A stretch of DNA of 64,000 bases, taken from contig CACWIN010000005.1 in the NCBI GenBank assembly GCA_902760965.1, positions 26,018 through 90,017 on the forward strand. Reading direction: 5' to 3'. The position numbers and the translations under genes are program-made. The DNA is from an uncultured Bacteroidales bacterium (GTDB lineage Bacteria > Bacteroidota > Bacteroidia > Bacteroidales > Bacteroidaceae). The notes beneath the pieces were generated by a model. It was given only the letters and a program-made list of their open reading frames with translations. It searched no databases and was not told where the DNA came from. Of this stretch, positions 8,759-17,710 are shown in pieces (within the stretch, counting starts at the first letter, position 1; each line of letters starts with the position of its first letter).

Positions 8759-9435
8759 ATCTGACGGCTTTTAGGGGTAATACGCCTCTCCAGCAAATCA
8801 AGCAATGCTCCCAGCACCAGTGTCAGCAAAAGATAGACTGCCGCAACGAGCAGCAGCGGAAAGAACGCGTCAAATGTGCGTGAGCGTATCAGGTCACCCG
8901 CCTTGGTCAAGTCAACGACTGCAACATAGCCTATTATGGATGTACTCTTGACCAGTGTTATCATCTGGCCTTTATAAACCGGTATTATCTTTTTCAGTGC
9001 CTGCGGCATGATCACCTTCATGAATGTACGCCACGGGTTTAACCCCAGGGCAAGACCTGCTTCCCACTGTCCACGGTTCACGCCCTCAATGCCTGACCGG
9101 AATATCTCACAGAAATAGGCGCTGAAATAGAGCGTAAAACAGACAATGGCAATCCATAATGGTGAAAGCGCGACATCTGCCAGGATTACATAAAAAAGCA
9201 GGAGTAGCAATACCAGCAGCGGGATAGCACGCATCAAATCCACATACAGCCTTACGCACCCCCTGGCCCAATTACGGGAATTCATCCGTATTGCACATAG
9301 AATTCCGCCCAATAAGGTTGCAAACAGGATAGCCCATAGCGAGACCTTGACGGTATTAAGCAGCCCGTCGGCCATCATCAGCCAACGGTCCTCATACAGA
9401 AGATTTGAATAGATACTCTCGCTAAGTCCCTGCAT
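8755..9435 (-). CDS. Amino-acid-type ABC transporter permease
   Basis: Integral membrane subunit of the same transporter, 226 residues with about five hydrophobic segments. It carries the RAIPLLVLLLLLFYVI segment and the EAA loop EAGLALGLNPWRTFMKV. It is clearly paralogous along its whole length to the permease half of the next gene (both start with a ...RW..MADGL motif and end with LERRI.P), so the pair probably forms a heterodimer that arose by duplication. First gene of the operon 9435 to 6186; no stand-alone binding protein precedes it, so the fused one must serve both. Confidence 0.88.
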   Translation of the reverse strand: MQGLSESIYSNLLYEDRWLMMADGLLNTVKVSLWAILFATLLGGILCAIRMNSRNWARGCVRLYVDLMRAIPLLVLLLLLFYVILADVALSPLWIAIVCFTLYFSAYFCEIFRSGIEGVNRGQWEAGLALGLNPWRTFMKVIMPQALKKIIPVYKGQMITLVKSTSIIGYVAVVDLTKAGDLIRSRTFDAFFPLLLVAAVYLLLTLVLGALLDLLERRITPKSRQI

Positions 9436-9511
9436 ATAATAAATCCGGTTCCGCTAATTTACCCATTTAATTGTTTGATTGTATATATAGTGCAAAAACT
9501 CCCGCAAACAT

Positions 9512-9542
9512 TTTGCCATTACAACAAATAGTGATACCTTTG
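9512..9542 (+). promoter_or_regulatory. Promoter of rpmE
   Basis: TTTG (9512-9515), 19 nt, TACCTTTG (9535-9542): a good Bacteroidota promoter. It leaves a leader of roughly 70 nt before the rpmE ATG that includes a GC-rich stretch (about 9566-9590), long enough for ribosomal-protein feedback control, though no known leader motif was recognised. Confidence 0.65.
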
Positions 9543-9620
9543 CGCGCTGAAACCCCCATAATCATGTTTCGCCTATATTCCGGCGGACGCTAAATGGAGA
9601 AATTAAAAACAAAATAAGTT

Positions 9621-9878
9621 ATGAAAAAAGGTATTCATCCTGAAAATTATCGTCCTGTAGTATTCAAGGACATGTCAAACGGTGACTGCTTCCTGTCACG
9701 TTCAACTTGCGCAACCAAGGAGACCATTGAGTTCGAGGGTCAGACCTACCCCGTAATCAAGATAGAAATCTCCAACACTTCTCACCCGTTCTTTACCGGT
9801 AAGTCAAAGCTGGTAGATACCGCAGGACGCGTGGACAAGTTCATGAGCCGCTACGCAAAGAGCCGCGGAGGAAAGTAA
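9621..9878 (+). CDS. rpmE2: 50S ribosomal protein L31, type B (zinc-independent)
   Basis: Component of the large ribosomal subunit. The 85-residue protein starts [17 protein letters not shown] and has the type B signature [21 protein letters not shown]. It lacks the CxxC zinc-binding pairs of type A L31, which makes it the form that does not need zinc; whether a type A paralogue exists elsewhere cannot be seen here. Own promoter upstream and terminator directly downstream: a monocistronic gene. Confidence 0.96.
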   Translation: MKKGIHPENYRPVVFKDMSNGDCFLSRSTCATKETIEFEGQTYPVIKIEISNTSHPFFTGKSKLVDTAGRVDKFMSRYAKSRGGK

Positions 9879-9899
9879 ATTCCACTATAACAATAATGA

Positions 9900-9927
9900 A
9901 AAAGCCGGTTTTGACCGGCTTTTTTAT
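9900..9927 (+). terminator. Terminator of rpmE
   Basis: Stem AAAAGCCGGT/ACCGGCTTTT with a TTTG loop, followed by T-rich sequence, 22 nt after the rpmE stop codon. A strong rho-independent terminator; the A run on the other side may also help end transcription from the minus strand. Confidence 0.85.
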
Positions 9928-9981
9928 TTGGCTATTGGCTGTTAGCTATTGGCTATTGGCTGTTAGCTGTTGGCTATTGGC
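9928..9981. repeat. Intergenic TTGGCTATTGGCTGTTAGCT-type repeat
   Basis: About four imperfect copies of an 11-13 nt unit (GGCTATT, GGCTGTTAGCTATT, GGCTATTGGCTGTTAGCTG, TTGGCTATTGGCG) run from the rpmE terminator into the end of the DUF3256 gene (stop at 9974). The reverse complement of the same motif appears at 38432-38461. Function unknown. Confidence 0.7.
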
Positions 9982-10606
9982 GTTTGAAACGCTTACCGGT
10001 CCAGGTATAGCGCAGTGGTTCGGGCTTGAACCATGAGCGGTATCTGTCGGCATCCTCACCCAAATAATCCAATGATGTGTAGCTGAACTCCAGACCATTG
10101 TCAGTCCAGGTTACAGACTGCAGCCTGAGGATTGACTCGGTTTTGAGCACACCAAGCGAATCGCTTTTCAGAGCCTCTTTGGTAAGATAATCCTCAAATT
10201 GAGGCATTTCAATCAGACTTTTGCCGTCAGCAGGAGTCCAGTCCTCGTTGTAAAAAGACAAACGCGAGTCTCTGAAACGGGCAGTGACCGTATTGATAAC
10301 GCATATCAGATTACCGCCTTTTTTAAGTGGGAACAGCACCATTTCCGTACTGCCGGACTGCGATGTCATGACAGCAACCGACCGGTCCGAGAAAGAGGTC
10401 ATGACACTCTCTCCACCCAACTTATTGCTGACCCTGGGCAACATTTCGCTGTCCATATAGTCAAGAAAATCCATACGTTCGCTTTTGGTCAGAGCCGGCA
10501 TTATGGAATCAGGCATATTGATAAACAGCGTGCGTATATCCTGCGCCTGAACCATGCCAAGCAGCATGACACACATACATATTATGGCAATAGGTCTTTT
10601 AATCAT
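9974..10606 (-). CDS. Secreted DUF3256 family protein
   Basis: A 210-residue protein with an N-terminal signal peptide (about 1-21, cleavage after VQAQ) and no other membrane segment, so probably periplasmic. The motif [29 protein letters not shown] near the N-terminus and the pattern of the rest fit DUF3256, a Bacteroidales family without known activity. Its start overlaps the truA stop by 4 nt, so it is translated as the last gene of the truA unit. Its own stop lies inside the intergenic repeat. Confidence 0.8.
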   Translation of the reverse strand: MIKRPIAIICMCVMLLGMVQAQDIRTLFINMPDSIMPALTKSERMDFLDYMDSEMLPRVSNKLGGESVMTSFSDRSVAVMTSQSGSTEMVLFPLKKGGNLICVINTVTARFRDSRLSFYNEDWTPADGKSLIEMPQFEDYLTKEALKSDSLGVLKTESILRLQSVTWTDNGLEFSYTSLDYLGEDADRYRSWFKPEPLRYTWTGKRFKRQ

Positions 10607-11352
10607 ATCTGGAAGATATTATCGGGATATTCTATCTTGTACAGGAACAAACCCTGGGCAGGCGCCGAATCACCTGCGCTGCAGCGGTCCTTACTCTCAA
10701 TTATCTCATTAAAGCCCTGGACAGTCAGTTTATGACGCCCAACATCCATAAGCGTACCGACTATGGCGCGTACCATATTCCTTAAGAATCTGTCGGCCGT
10801 TATGGTAAACACCCATCTGCCGTCATCCAATGGTTCCCAGACTGCCTTGGAAACGTGGCAGTTGTTGGTTTTGGTGTCAGTATGGAGTTTACTGAAACTG
10901 GTAAAATCAACCGTCTGCATAAGCAGTTGGGCAGCCTTGTTCATCAGTTCAAAATCTGGTTTGTTAGGCAAGAACCATGAATAGTCGCGGTTAAACGCAC
11001 TCTTGTTCAAGGTTACATAGTATTTATATGTCCTGGCTACGGCATCAAAACGGGCATGCGCGTCCGGTTTTACGGGAACAATGTCATGGACGGCTATATC
11101 GGCAGGCAGGATCCCGTTAAGTTTGTTCAGCATCCATGCGCAGTCTTGCGGTTCGTCCAGATCAAAATGAGCCACCATCTGAGCCGCATGGACTCCGGCA
11201 TCGGTACGTCCGGCTCCGGTCACACTCACCTCCTTGCGCAGAAACAATGCCAATGACTCCTCAAGGCACTGTTGGACCGAAGGCGAATGCGGCTGTATCT
11301 GCCATCCGCTGTATGCGGTTCCGTCAAACTCCAGATAAATAAAGTACCTCAT
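10603..11352 (-). CDS. truA: tRNA pseudouridine synthase A
   Basis: Converts uridines 38-40 of the tRNA anticodon stem-loop to pseudouridine. The catalytic Asp lies in [10 protein letters not shown] (about 46-55), which is the family signature, and [14 protein letters not shown] is the conserved C-terminal RNA-binding motif. At 249 residues it is full length. Overlaps rsmE by one base (TAATG-type junction at 11352) and DUF3256 by four, showing tight coupling in a translation/RNA-maturation operon. Confidence 0.95.
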   Translation of the reverse strand: MRYFIYLEFDGTAYSGWQIQPHSPSVQQCLEESLALFLRKEVSVTGAGRTDAGVHAAQMVAHFDLDEPQDCAWMLNKLNGILPADIAVHDIVPVKPDAHARFDAVARTYKYYVTLNKSAFNRDYSWFLPNKPDFELMNKAAQLLMQTVDFTSFSKLHTDTKTNNCHVSKAVWEPLDDGRWVFTITADRFLRNMVRAIVGTLMDVGRHKLTVQGFNEIIESKDRCSAGDSAPAQGLFLYKIEYPDNIFQI

Positions 11353-12056
11353 TACTCACATTGTCCTGCCAGGTTCATGATATGCACAGCCACAAGCGCT
11401 GCTGTTTCGGTACGCAAACGCGAAGGCCCCAGCGATACAGGAACAAAACCGGCTTTCAACGCCATATCTATTTCTGCCGGGCTGAAATCGCCCTCGGGGC
11501 CAATAAGAACAAGAGTATCCCGCCCCGGGACAACTTTGTCCCTAAGGTTCATTTTGTTTCCAGGTTCACAGTGCGCGATAAACTTGTCACCCTTAAAATC
11601 CTTTTCAATAAAGCTCCTGAACGGAACCATTCCATTCAAAACCGGAAGAGTGGCTTTCTGCGACTGTTTCATGGCCGATACGGCTATCTTCTCAATACGT
11701 TCCGGCTTTATCACCTCACGTTCGGAATGGTCAGTCTTGAGAAACGTTATCTCATCGACCCCTATTTCAACTGCCTTTTCCACAAACCATTCGTTGCGTT
11801 CCATCAGTTTGGTAGGCGCCACAGCTATATGAATACGCCCGTTCCAGAGAGGAGCCTGCTCTTTGGTATTCTCAATATGGACCATACAACGCTTGCCCGA
11901 TACGGCGCTTATCACGGCATCGTAAAAACAGCCTTTTCCATCGGTAAGACATATACGGTCGCCCTCTTTCATCCGCAGCACGCGTATGCAATGCCCGGCC
12001 TCCTCTTGAGGAAGCTCCATATCCGGCTTTATGTCAGGTGAATAGAACAGCCACAT
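11352..12056 (-). CDS. rsmE: 16S rRNA (uracil1498-N3)-methyltransferase
   Basis: Methylates U1498 of 16S rRNA using AdoMet. A 234-residue SPOUT protein: N-terminal PUA-like part (MWLFYSPDI to about 70) and a trefoil-knot methyltransferase with [18 protein letters not shown] and the knot motif [14 protein letters not shown] near the C-terminus. Six bp separate it from the bifunctional nuclease gene upstream, and it overlaps truA downstream by one base, so the three are one operon. Confidence 0.94.
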   Translation of the reverse strand: MWLFYSPDIKPDMELPQEEAGHCIRVLRMKEGDRICLTDGKGCFYDAVISAVSGKRCMVHIENTKEQAPLWNGRIHIAVAPTKLMERNEWFVEKAVEIGVDEITFLKTDHSEREVIKPERIEKIAVSAMKQSQKATLPVLNGMVPFRSFIEKDFKGDKFIAHCEPGNKMNLRDKVVPGRDTLVLIGPEGDFSPAEIDMALKAGFVPVSLGPSRLRTETAALVAVHIMNLAGQCE

Positions 12057-12062
12057 ATTTTA

Positions 12063-12644
12063 TCAGATAAGATCGGAATCAGTTTCATCATTACGGCTGC
12101 GGCTGTTGATTTCATCCCTGAGCCTTGCCGCAAATTCATAGTTCTCATTAGCTACAGCCTGAGCCATTGCCTCCTTAAGGACCTTGGTGCTGGCAGTGGC
12201 TATAGGTAGCGAATAGGCTCCGTTCGATTCCAGACGTACACAGTTGCGTTCCAACAGGTCCTCATCTATATAAACCGGTATACCTGTCCTTACTGCCAGG
12301 GCAAGTGCATCCGATGTACGGCTGTCAACATACGATACGTTTCCGTCACGCTCAATATATATATAAGAAAAGAATATACCTCCTTTGATCCTGTAAATGT
12401 CCACCTCAACCAAAGTGCCGTCAAATGACTTGAGCGTATTTATATAAAGGTCATAAATACCGGGTCTTGGCATTTTGTGATTATACAGGCTTACAGCTAT
12501 GGCCTGAGCCTCAAGCGGGCCCACCAGCACAGGCAGGCAGCGGGTTCCGCCCTTTTCCCTGAGCAGCGTTACCAGTGCAAAATCCGATGGCAGACGGTTA
12601 AGTATCTCCCCCACCACAAGTTCTATCTTCTTATTCTCTCCCAT
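12063..12644 (-). CDS. Bifunctional nuclease family protein (DUF151) with UVR motif
   Basis: Residues 1-135 match the bifunctional nuclease domain (VGEILNRLPSDFALVTLLRE, LPVLVGPLEAQAIAV, SRTSDALALAVRTGIPVYI); the C-terminal about 40 residues (KEAMAQAVANENYEFAARLRDEI) are a UVR motif like the one in UvrB/UvrC. Role probably in nucleic-acid processing, unproven. I start it at the ATG at 12644, not six codons earlier, because a TATATTTG -7 box (12652-12659) covers the upstream codons. This gives an almost leaderless message. First gene of the rsmE-truA operon. Confidence 0.82.
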   Translation of the reverse strand: MGENKKIELVVGEILNRLPSDFALVTLLREKGGTRCLPVLVGPLEAQAIAVSLYNHKMPRPGIYDLYINTLKSFDGTLVEVDIYRIKGGIFFSYIYIERDGNVSYVDSRTSDALALAVRTGIPVYIDEDLLERNCVRLESNGAYSLPIATASTKVLKEAMAQAVANENYEFAARLRDEINSRSRNDETDSDLI

Positions 12645-12651
12645 ACTTCCG

Positions 12652-12659
12652 CAAATATA
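12652..12659 (-). promoter_or_regulatory. -7 box of the bifunctional nuclease operon
   Basis: Minus-strand TATATTTG, a perfect TAnnTTTG, only 7 nt upstream of the ATG at 12644. Transcription would begin within a few bases of the start codon. No -33 element at the usual spacing, so it may be weak or need help; the type A unit upstream (12715-12789) could supply a second, longer transcript. Confidence 0.45.
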
Positions 12660-12711
12660 CAAAAAAGGTATTTATATAGCTCTGATTACACATTTGGAGA
12701 CAAAACCTATG

Positions 12712-12789
12712 AATGCAGAAACCGAGTTGTCTCGCGACAACTCGGCTTCAAATTAAATCTAATACCATGAAAAACACATGACAAAGATA
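12712..12789 (-). ncRNA. Type A small-RNA or leader candidate, copy 1
   Basis: On the minus strand: TATCTTTG -7 box (12782-12789), then TTTTTCATGGTATTAGATTT, AATTTGAAG, then a perfect 10-bp hairpin CCGAGTTGTC/GACAACTCGG with a 4-nt loop (12722-12745), then TTTCTG. The unlike-stemmed copy at 49468-49550 shares the -7 box, the 20-nt core and the position of the hairpin. The short T run makes this a poor terminator, so it may continue as the leader of the bifunctional nuclease gene 77 nt on. A tiny frame MVLDLI* begins inside the core. The rest of 12663-12853 shows no gene. Confidence 0.5.
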
Positions 12790-12853
12790 TGTCTTTAATT
12801 CATATACAGTTAACACTTACGATAAAAAATTTAACAATTAACATTTTTTCACA

Positions 12854-14035
12854 TTATTCCACCTGTAAAACCAGGCCCTTAAGGTATTCCCCTTCGGGAT
12901 GAAAAATGTTAATGGGATGATCTGCCGGCTGGTGCAACTGATAAAGAATCTTCACACTTCGGCCAGCCTGGGCGGCCGCTGTGAATACAGCCATGCGGAA
13001 CTGATCCTTGGTAACCACCTGGGAACAGGAAAAAGTAAACAGTATGCCGCCTGGCTGGATCTTTTCCATTGCTTTCTGATTCAACCGGCGGTATCCAATA
13101 AGGGCATGTTTGAGAGCATCCTTATGTTTTGCAAATGCGGGAGGATCCAGTATGATAAGGTCATATATGGAATCCATGCGGTCCAGATACTTGAATGCAT
13201 CTTCGGCAAAAGCCGCATGACGGTTGTCACCCGGGAAATTATCCTCCACTCCGCCGGTGGTCAGTTCTATGGCGCGTGCGGAACTGTCAACAGAGTGAAC
13301 CAGTTTTGCTCCGCCTCGTAAAGCCGCAAGCGAAAATCCGCCCGTATAACAGAACATGTTCAGGACCGAACGTCCCTTGGAATATCTCTCAAGCAATGCA
13401 CGGTTTTCACGCTGATCAATGAACAGGCCCGTTTTCTGGCCGCTTATCCAGTCAACCGGCATCTTCATTCCGTATTCAAGAGGAGTATCATTGCCCGGCC
13501 CACCTATTATATATCCGTTGCCACGGTCAATATCGGCTTTGAAGGGCAGTGTAGTCTCGGATTTGTAATAGATTCCGGTTACGGATTTGCCCATTACCTT
13601 CTGCAAGGCATTGGCAATAGTCATCCGGTCGCAGTGCATGCCTACGGAATGAGCCTGCATTACTGCGGTATGTCCGTAAACATCAATTACAAGTCCGGGC
13701 AGATTATCGCCCTCGCCATGTACCAGACGGAATATGTTATGGTCCTTACGGTCTGTCAGTCCAAGAGAACGGCGCAGTTCATATGCAACGGTGAGGCGTT
13801 TAAACCAGAAGTTTTCATCAATGGGTTCCTGCTTGAAAGAGAGCACCCTTACAGCTATGCTTCCCACCTGGATATGCCCTACTGCAATCCACTTGCCCTC
13901 ATGGGTATATACATCAACAACATCTCCCTCTTCGGGATCTCCCTCAATGGAGGCAATAGCCCCGGAAAATATCCATGGATGAAAACGCAGGAGCGATTCC
14001 TCCTTACCTCTTTTAAGTATTACTCTCTTCTGCAT
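12854..14035 (-). CDS. rlmI: RlmI-like 23S rRNA cytosine-C5 methyltransferase
   Basis: A class I AdoMet-dependent methyltransferase, likely modifying C1962 of 23S rRNA. The N-terminal 75 residues form a PUA domain (LKRGKEESLLRFHPWIFSGAI); the Rossmann part holds SVLNMFCYTGGFSLAAL (AdoMet motif I), the acidic end of strand 2 (VHSVDSS), and LIILDPPAFAKHK, the motif IV DPP. The catalytic Cys is in FTFSCSQVV. Full length at 393 residues. Its start overlaps the end of the RNase D-like gene by 23 nt. Substrate base inferred from family; other RlmI/RlmK-type targets possible. Confidence 0.88.
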   Translation of the reverse strand: MQKRVILKRGKEESLLRFHPWIFSGAIASIEGDPEEGDVVDVYTHEGKWIAVGHIQVGSIAVRVLSFKQEPIDENFWFKRLTVAYELRRSLGLTDRKDHNIFRLVHGEGDNLPGLVIDVYGHTAVMQAHSVGMHCDRMTIANALQKVMGKSVTGIYYKSETTLPFKADIDRGNGYIIGGPGNDTPLEYGMKMPVDWISGQKTGLFIDQRENRALLERYSKGRSVLNMFCYTGGFSLAALRGGAKLVHSVDSSARAIELTTGGVEDNFPGDNRHAAFAEDAFKYLDRMDSIYDLIILDPPAFAKHKDALKHALIGYRRLNQKAMEKIQPGGILFTFSCSQVVTKDQFRMAVFTAAAQAGRSVKILYQLHQPADHPINIFHPEGEYLKGLVLQVE

Positions 14036-14645
14036 ATTTCCTTACTATTCTGTATTCTCCGGATTTTTTCAGTTCAATGATATAATTATAGATCCTCAGG
14101 CATGCCCAGGCATCGATAGCTGCATACTGACGCTGGCTCTCAGTCAGGCTTTCTATCTCCCAATTGCTCAGTTGCTGGTTCTTTGATATCCTTTCATCGA
14201 ACAAAAGGCCATATAGTTTCTGCAACCCCCTCTCTTCGATTCCCATTTCGCCGCACAGCTCCTGTAGTTCCACAAAACCTGCCGGTTCAAAGACACGGCG
14301 GCTTGACAGGGAATGAAAATCATCCTTAATGGAAATTCCCACCTTTATGATGGCCGGATTTGAAAGAAAATCCGCAACACAATCCGGAATACCAATCTTG
14401 TTTAGACGAAACAGATACCCATAACTGCCGGTAGATATCTGAAGCAGTGCAATCTTATGTGCCACACCCTTTGTAAACGAAGGTCTGGTTTCGGTATCAA
14501 AACCCACCACTCTCTCCTTAGAGAGTATTTCAATGGCCTTTTGAGCCTTTTCCTCGGTATCAATCTCCTCAATTATGCCGTCAAACACCACCCTGGGTTT
14601 GTTAGCAAGCTCAGACTTGTCAATCTTGTTTGGCAGTTCAATCAT
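14013..14645 (-). CDS. 3'-5' exonuclease, RNase D-like (DEDD family)
   Basis: A stand-alone DnaQ-like exonuclease of 210 residues. The DEDDy motifs are visible: VVGFDTETRPSF (Exo I, about 46-57), a central ...VGISIKDDFHSL (Exo II) and YAAIDAWACLRIY (Exo III, with Y and D). It lacks the HRDC domains of full RNase D, so tRNA trimming versus DNA exonuclease activity cannot be decided. It overlaps the DUF5063 gene by 8 nt upstream and rlmI by 23 nt downstream. Confidence 0.87.
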   Translation of the reverse strand: MIELPNKIDKSELANKPRVVFDGIIEEIDTEEKAQKAIEILSKERVVGFDTETRPSFTKGVAHKIALLQISTGSYGYLFRLNKIGIPDCVADFLSNPAIIKVGISIKDDFHSLSSRRVFEPAGFVELQELCGEMGIEERGLQKLYGLLFDERISKNQQLSNWEIESLTESQRQYAAIDAWACLRIYNYIIELKKSGEYRIVRKYAEESNT

Positions 14646-15177
14646 AAAAGGCTGTTTCGTCAGGGTTCTGATATGAATTATATCTTACATTATGGATTGC
14701 ACGCAGGGTATTGGCAAGTGTCTGTCCCCAATATGTACGGAATCCGTCGGTGCATACGGCCAAGGCTTCGGTCATAACCTCATCCAAACCGCTGCGGTAG
14801 GACTGCACATAATTCCGGAGGGCCTGATATATATCGGCCAGATCCTCCGAGATGCACTTGCGCACAGGAGTGTCGCTGTATTTCATATCCTCAACAAACA
14901 CCTCCAGATAATCATCGTTACCACCCAGTTTGTTCATTAGCATGGCGCGTATCTCGTCATAGTCGGCCTGGGTTACGTATTCTTCCAGATAGAGACCTTC
15001 GGGTTCAACCTCAGGAAGCATGGCTGCCTTAAGATAAACCAGAGGCAAAAGTTTGGAAAGCACATCCACCACCCTTTCCGGCTCCTTGTCATAGAGCTGT
15101 TCCAAAAAGGCGCAGTACTCGGCCGCCACCGTAGTAAACTCAACCGTATTTTTATTGAATGCTGCCGATGTTTCCAT
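14638..15177 (-). CDS. DUF5063 family protein
   Basis: A 179-residue, soluble, acidic and mostly helical protein; the pattern EYCAFLEQLYDKEPERVVDVLSKLLPLVYLKA and the closing WGQTLANTLRAIHNVRY are recognisable as DUF5063, of unknown activity. Leads the minus-strand operon DUF5063 - exonuclease - rlmI with overlapping ends. A TAATTTCG -7-like box lies at 15197-15204, back to back with the ftsK promoter. Confidence 0.75.
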   Translation of the reverse strand: METSAAFNKNTVEFTTVAAEYCAFLEQLYDKEPERVVDVLSKLLPLVYLKAAMLPEVEPEGLYLEEYVTQADYDEIRAMLMNKLGGNDDYLEVFVEDMKYSDTPVRKCISEDLADIYQALRNYVQSYRSGLDEVMTEALAVCTDGFRTYWGQTLANTLRAIHNVRYNSYQNPDETAFYD

Positions 15178-15196
15178 AAACTATCCGTTTCAACCG

Positions 15197-15255
15197 CGAA
15201 ATTACTCCTTTTTCCGCTATAACCCGCCCTTTTTGCTCTTTTATTATTAACTTTG
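15197..15255. promoter_or_regulatory. Divergent promoter region DUF5063 / ftsK
   Basis: The 102-bp gap holds two opposed -7 boxes: TAATTTCG on the minus strand (15197-15204, for DUF5063) and TAACTTTG on the plus strand (15248-15255, for ftsK, 25 nt before its ATG). No well-spaced -33 elements were seen for either. Confidence 0.45.
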
Positions 15256-15279
15256 TAACCTATAATCGCAACTAGTGGC

Positions 15280-17706
15280 ATGGGACTCAAAAAGAAAGAT
15301 GAAAAACCCCGCACAGGGACCCAAAAACCGGAAAGAAAGTTCAATCTGAGCAGTATTTCCGATACTTTCCGTAACGAGACATTTCTGTTTGTAAGCGGAT
15401 CGTTCCTGGCTGTCATTGCAGTATTTGCAGTGATAGCTTACATTTCGTTCCTGTTTACAGGAGGAACTGACCAGAGTGCAGTCCTGAGCGGCACTCAGGA
15501 AATAGAAAACAGCACCGGATTGCTTGGTGCACGCTTTTCGGAGGCTATCGTAAACGGGTGGTTTGGTTTTTCTTCCATTCTTATACCTGTATTCCTGACT
15601 GTTTGCGGCCTGAACATGACCCGTATCACGCATTTCAAACTGTTCCGTTGGTTTGTAAGCTGCACATTCCTTATGATCTGGTGTTCCGTATTCCTGCAGC
15701 TAGTACTCTCACCAATAATGCAGAACTCCTTCATCATACCCGGCGGTTCCCATGGAATGAACCTGACCAATACATTGAAAGGCTACATAGGCATACCCGG
15801 ACTGATCCTGGTACTGATACTCACTATGGTGATTTATTGCGTATACCTTACCAAACGCACCATCCAGATAATCCGTGACAGTGCCGAAGGACTTAAGCGC
15901 GGAATGCGCCGTAAAGAGAACAAGGCCACTGACAGTGAAAGTTCCGGCATAAGCAGCATATCCGATGACCCGCAACAGGATATTTACCAAACCTCATACG
16001 ACAGCATGGATAATGTAAGCCATGAGGAGGTAACCGCCTATGAATCCCCAGTCATCCCGGAGTCTGCCCCTGCGGAACCCAAGACCAGACCCTCCAAGAG
16101 CGACAAAGAGGAGTCAGTTCATGATGATGAAGTTGAGATGACCATATCCACAGGCACCCAGGTGCAGAAAGCCGAAGGAAACATCCAGGAACCATATGAT
16201 CCGCGTCTGGACCTTTCGCACTACAAGTTCCCCACCCTGGATCTGCTCAAACATTATGACAATGACACTCCAGCCATTGACAAAGATGAACAGGAGGCCA
16301 ACAAGCATCGCATAATAAAAGTGCTGCAGGATTTTGGCATTGAGATTGAAACTATAAATGCCACCGTTGGCCCGACCATCACCCTTTATGAGATAACTCC
16401 CGCCGCCGGCGTACGCATATCCAAGATCCGCAACCTTGAAGCCGATATTGCCCTTAGCCTGGCTGCATTGGGCATACGTATCATTGCGCCTATTCCCGGC
16501 AAAGGCACCATCGGTATAGAGGTGCCTAACGCCAAGCCGGTAATGGTATCTATGGAATCCATCCTTAACAGCAGAAAATTTGCCGAGAGCAAGATGGAAC
16601 TCCCGGTAGCTTTGGGCCGTACCATTACCAATGAGGTATTCATGTTTGACCTGGCCAAAATGCCGCACCTGCTTGTTGCAGGCGCCACCGGTCAAGGTAA
16701 ATCAGTTGGTCTGAATGCAATCATTACCTCCCTGCTCTACAAAAAGCATCCCGCAGAGCTCAAGTTGGTCATGGTTGATCCCAAGATGGTGGAATTCAGC
16801 ATATATGCCCCCATCGTAAAGCATTTCCTTGCCAAGATGCCCGATGAGACCGACGCCATAATAACCGATACCACAAAGGTTATCCACACGTTAAAGTCCC
16901 TCTGCATAGAGATGGACAGTCGCTACGAGCTGCTTAAGGATGCAAATGTCCGTTCCGTGATAGAATACAACAATCTGTTCAAGGACCGCAAACTCAATCC
17001 GGAGAAAGGCCATAGATATATGCCTTACATTGTGGTGGTGATTGACGAGTTCGGCGACCTTATCATGACCGCCGGCAAGGATATTGAGATGCCTATCGCC
17101 CGCATAGCCCAGAAAGCCAGGGCTGTGGGTATCCATATGATAATTGCTACACAGCGTCCTACAACAAACATAATTACCGGTACCATCAAGGCCAATTTCC
17201 CGGCACGTATGGCATTCCGCGTAAGTTCCATGATAGACTCACGCACTATACTTGACCGTCCGGGAGCTAACCAGCTCATTGGCCGCGGTGACCTGCTGTT
17301 CCTGTCAGGCAGCGACCCGGTACGCGTCCAGTGCGCGTTTGTGGACACCCCTGAGGTTAACGCCATATGCCAGTATATAAGCCATCAGCAAGGTTATACC
17401 GAGGCTTATCCGTTACCTGAATATGTTGACGAGAACGAGGGAGGACCTATTGAAAGCGGTGTTGAGATGGGTAAGTTTGACCCCATGTTTGCCGAGGCAG
17501 CACGTCTGGTGGTAGTAAACCAGTCAGGTTCAACTTCGCTCATACAGCGCAAATTCTCAATAGGTTACAACCGAGCCGGCCGTCTAATGGACCAGTTGGA
17601 GGCCACAGGCATAGTTGGCAAGGCCGACGGCAGCAAACCGCGTCCGGTACTGGTAACCGATGAGGTTCAGTTGGACAGAATTCTTGAAACCTATAATCTG
17701 CTCTGA
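15280..17706 (+). CDS. ftsK: DNA translocase FtsK
   Basis: Pumps chromosomal DNA through the septum and helps dimer resolution at division. Four N-terminal membrane segments (about 32-190) anchor it, followed by a short Ser/Glu-rich linker (about 200-310) and the alpha-beta motor with Walker A GATGQGKSV (about 469-477), Walker B IVVVIDEFGDL (about 586-596), and the winged-helix gamma domain (LIQRKFSIGYNRAGRLMDQLE, about 755-775) that reads KOPS sites. 808 residues; the linker is short compared with E. coli FtsK, as usual in Bacteroidota. First gene of a plus-strand run. Confidence 0.96.
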   Translation: MGLKKKDEKPRTGTQKPERKFNLSSISDTFRNETFLFVSGSFLAVIAVFAVIAYISFLFTGGTDQSAVLSGTQEIENSTGLLGARFSEAIVNGWFGFSSILIPVFLTVCGLNMTRITHFKLFRWFVSCTFLMIWCSVFLQLVLSPIMQNSFIIPGGSHGMNLTNTLKGYIGIPGLILVLILTMVIYCVYLTKRTIQIIRDSAEGLKRGMRRKENKATDSESSGISSISDDPQQDIYQTSYDSMDNVSHEEVTAYESPVIPESAPAEPKTRPSKSDKEESVHDDEVEMTISTGTQVQKAEGNIQEPYDPRLDLSHYKFPTLDLLKHYDNDTPAIDKDEQEANKHRIIKVLQDFGIEIETINATVGPTITLYEITPAAGVRISKIRNLEADIALSLAALGIRIIAPIPGKGTIGIEVPNAKPVMVSMESILNSRKFAESKMELPVALGRTITNEVFMFDLAKMPHLLVAGATGQGKSVGLNAIITSLLYKKHPAELKLVMVDPKMVEFSIYAPIVKHFLAKMPDETDAIITDTTKVIHTLKSLCIEMDSRYELLKDANVRSVIEYNNLFKDRKLNPEKGHRYMPYIVVVIDEFGDLIMTAGKDIEMPIARIAQKARAVGIHMIIATQRPTTNIITGTIKANFPARMAFRVSSMIDSRTILDRPGANQLIGRGDLLFLSGSDPVRVQCAFVDTPEVNAICQYISHQQGYTEAYPLPEYVDENEGGPIESGVEMGKFDPMFAEAARLVVVNQSGSTSLIQRKFSIGYNRAGRLMDQLEATGIVGKADGSKPRPVLVTDEVQLDRILETYNLL

Positions 17707-17710
17707 CACA

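Noticed and set aside
11361-12041. 226-codon plus-strand frame opposite rsmE
   Set aside because: Antisense shadow of a well-supported methyltransferase gene, with no motif or start signal of its own.
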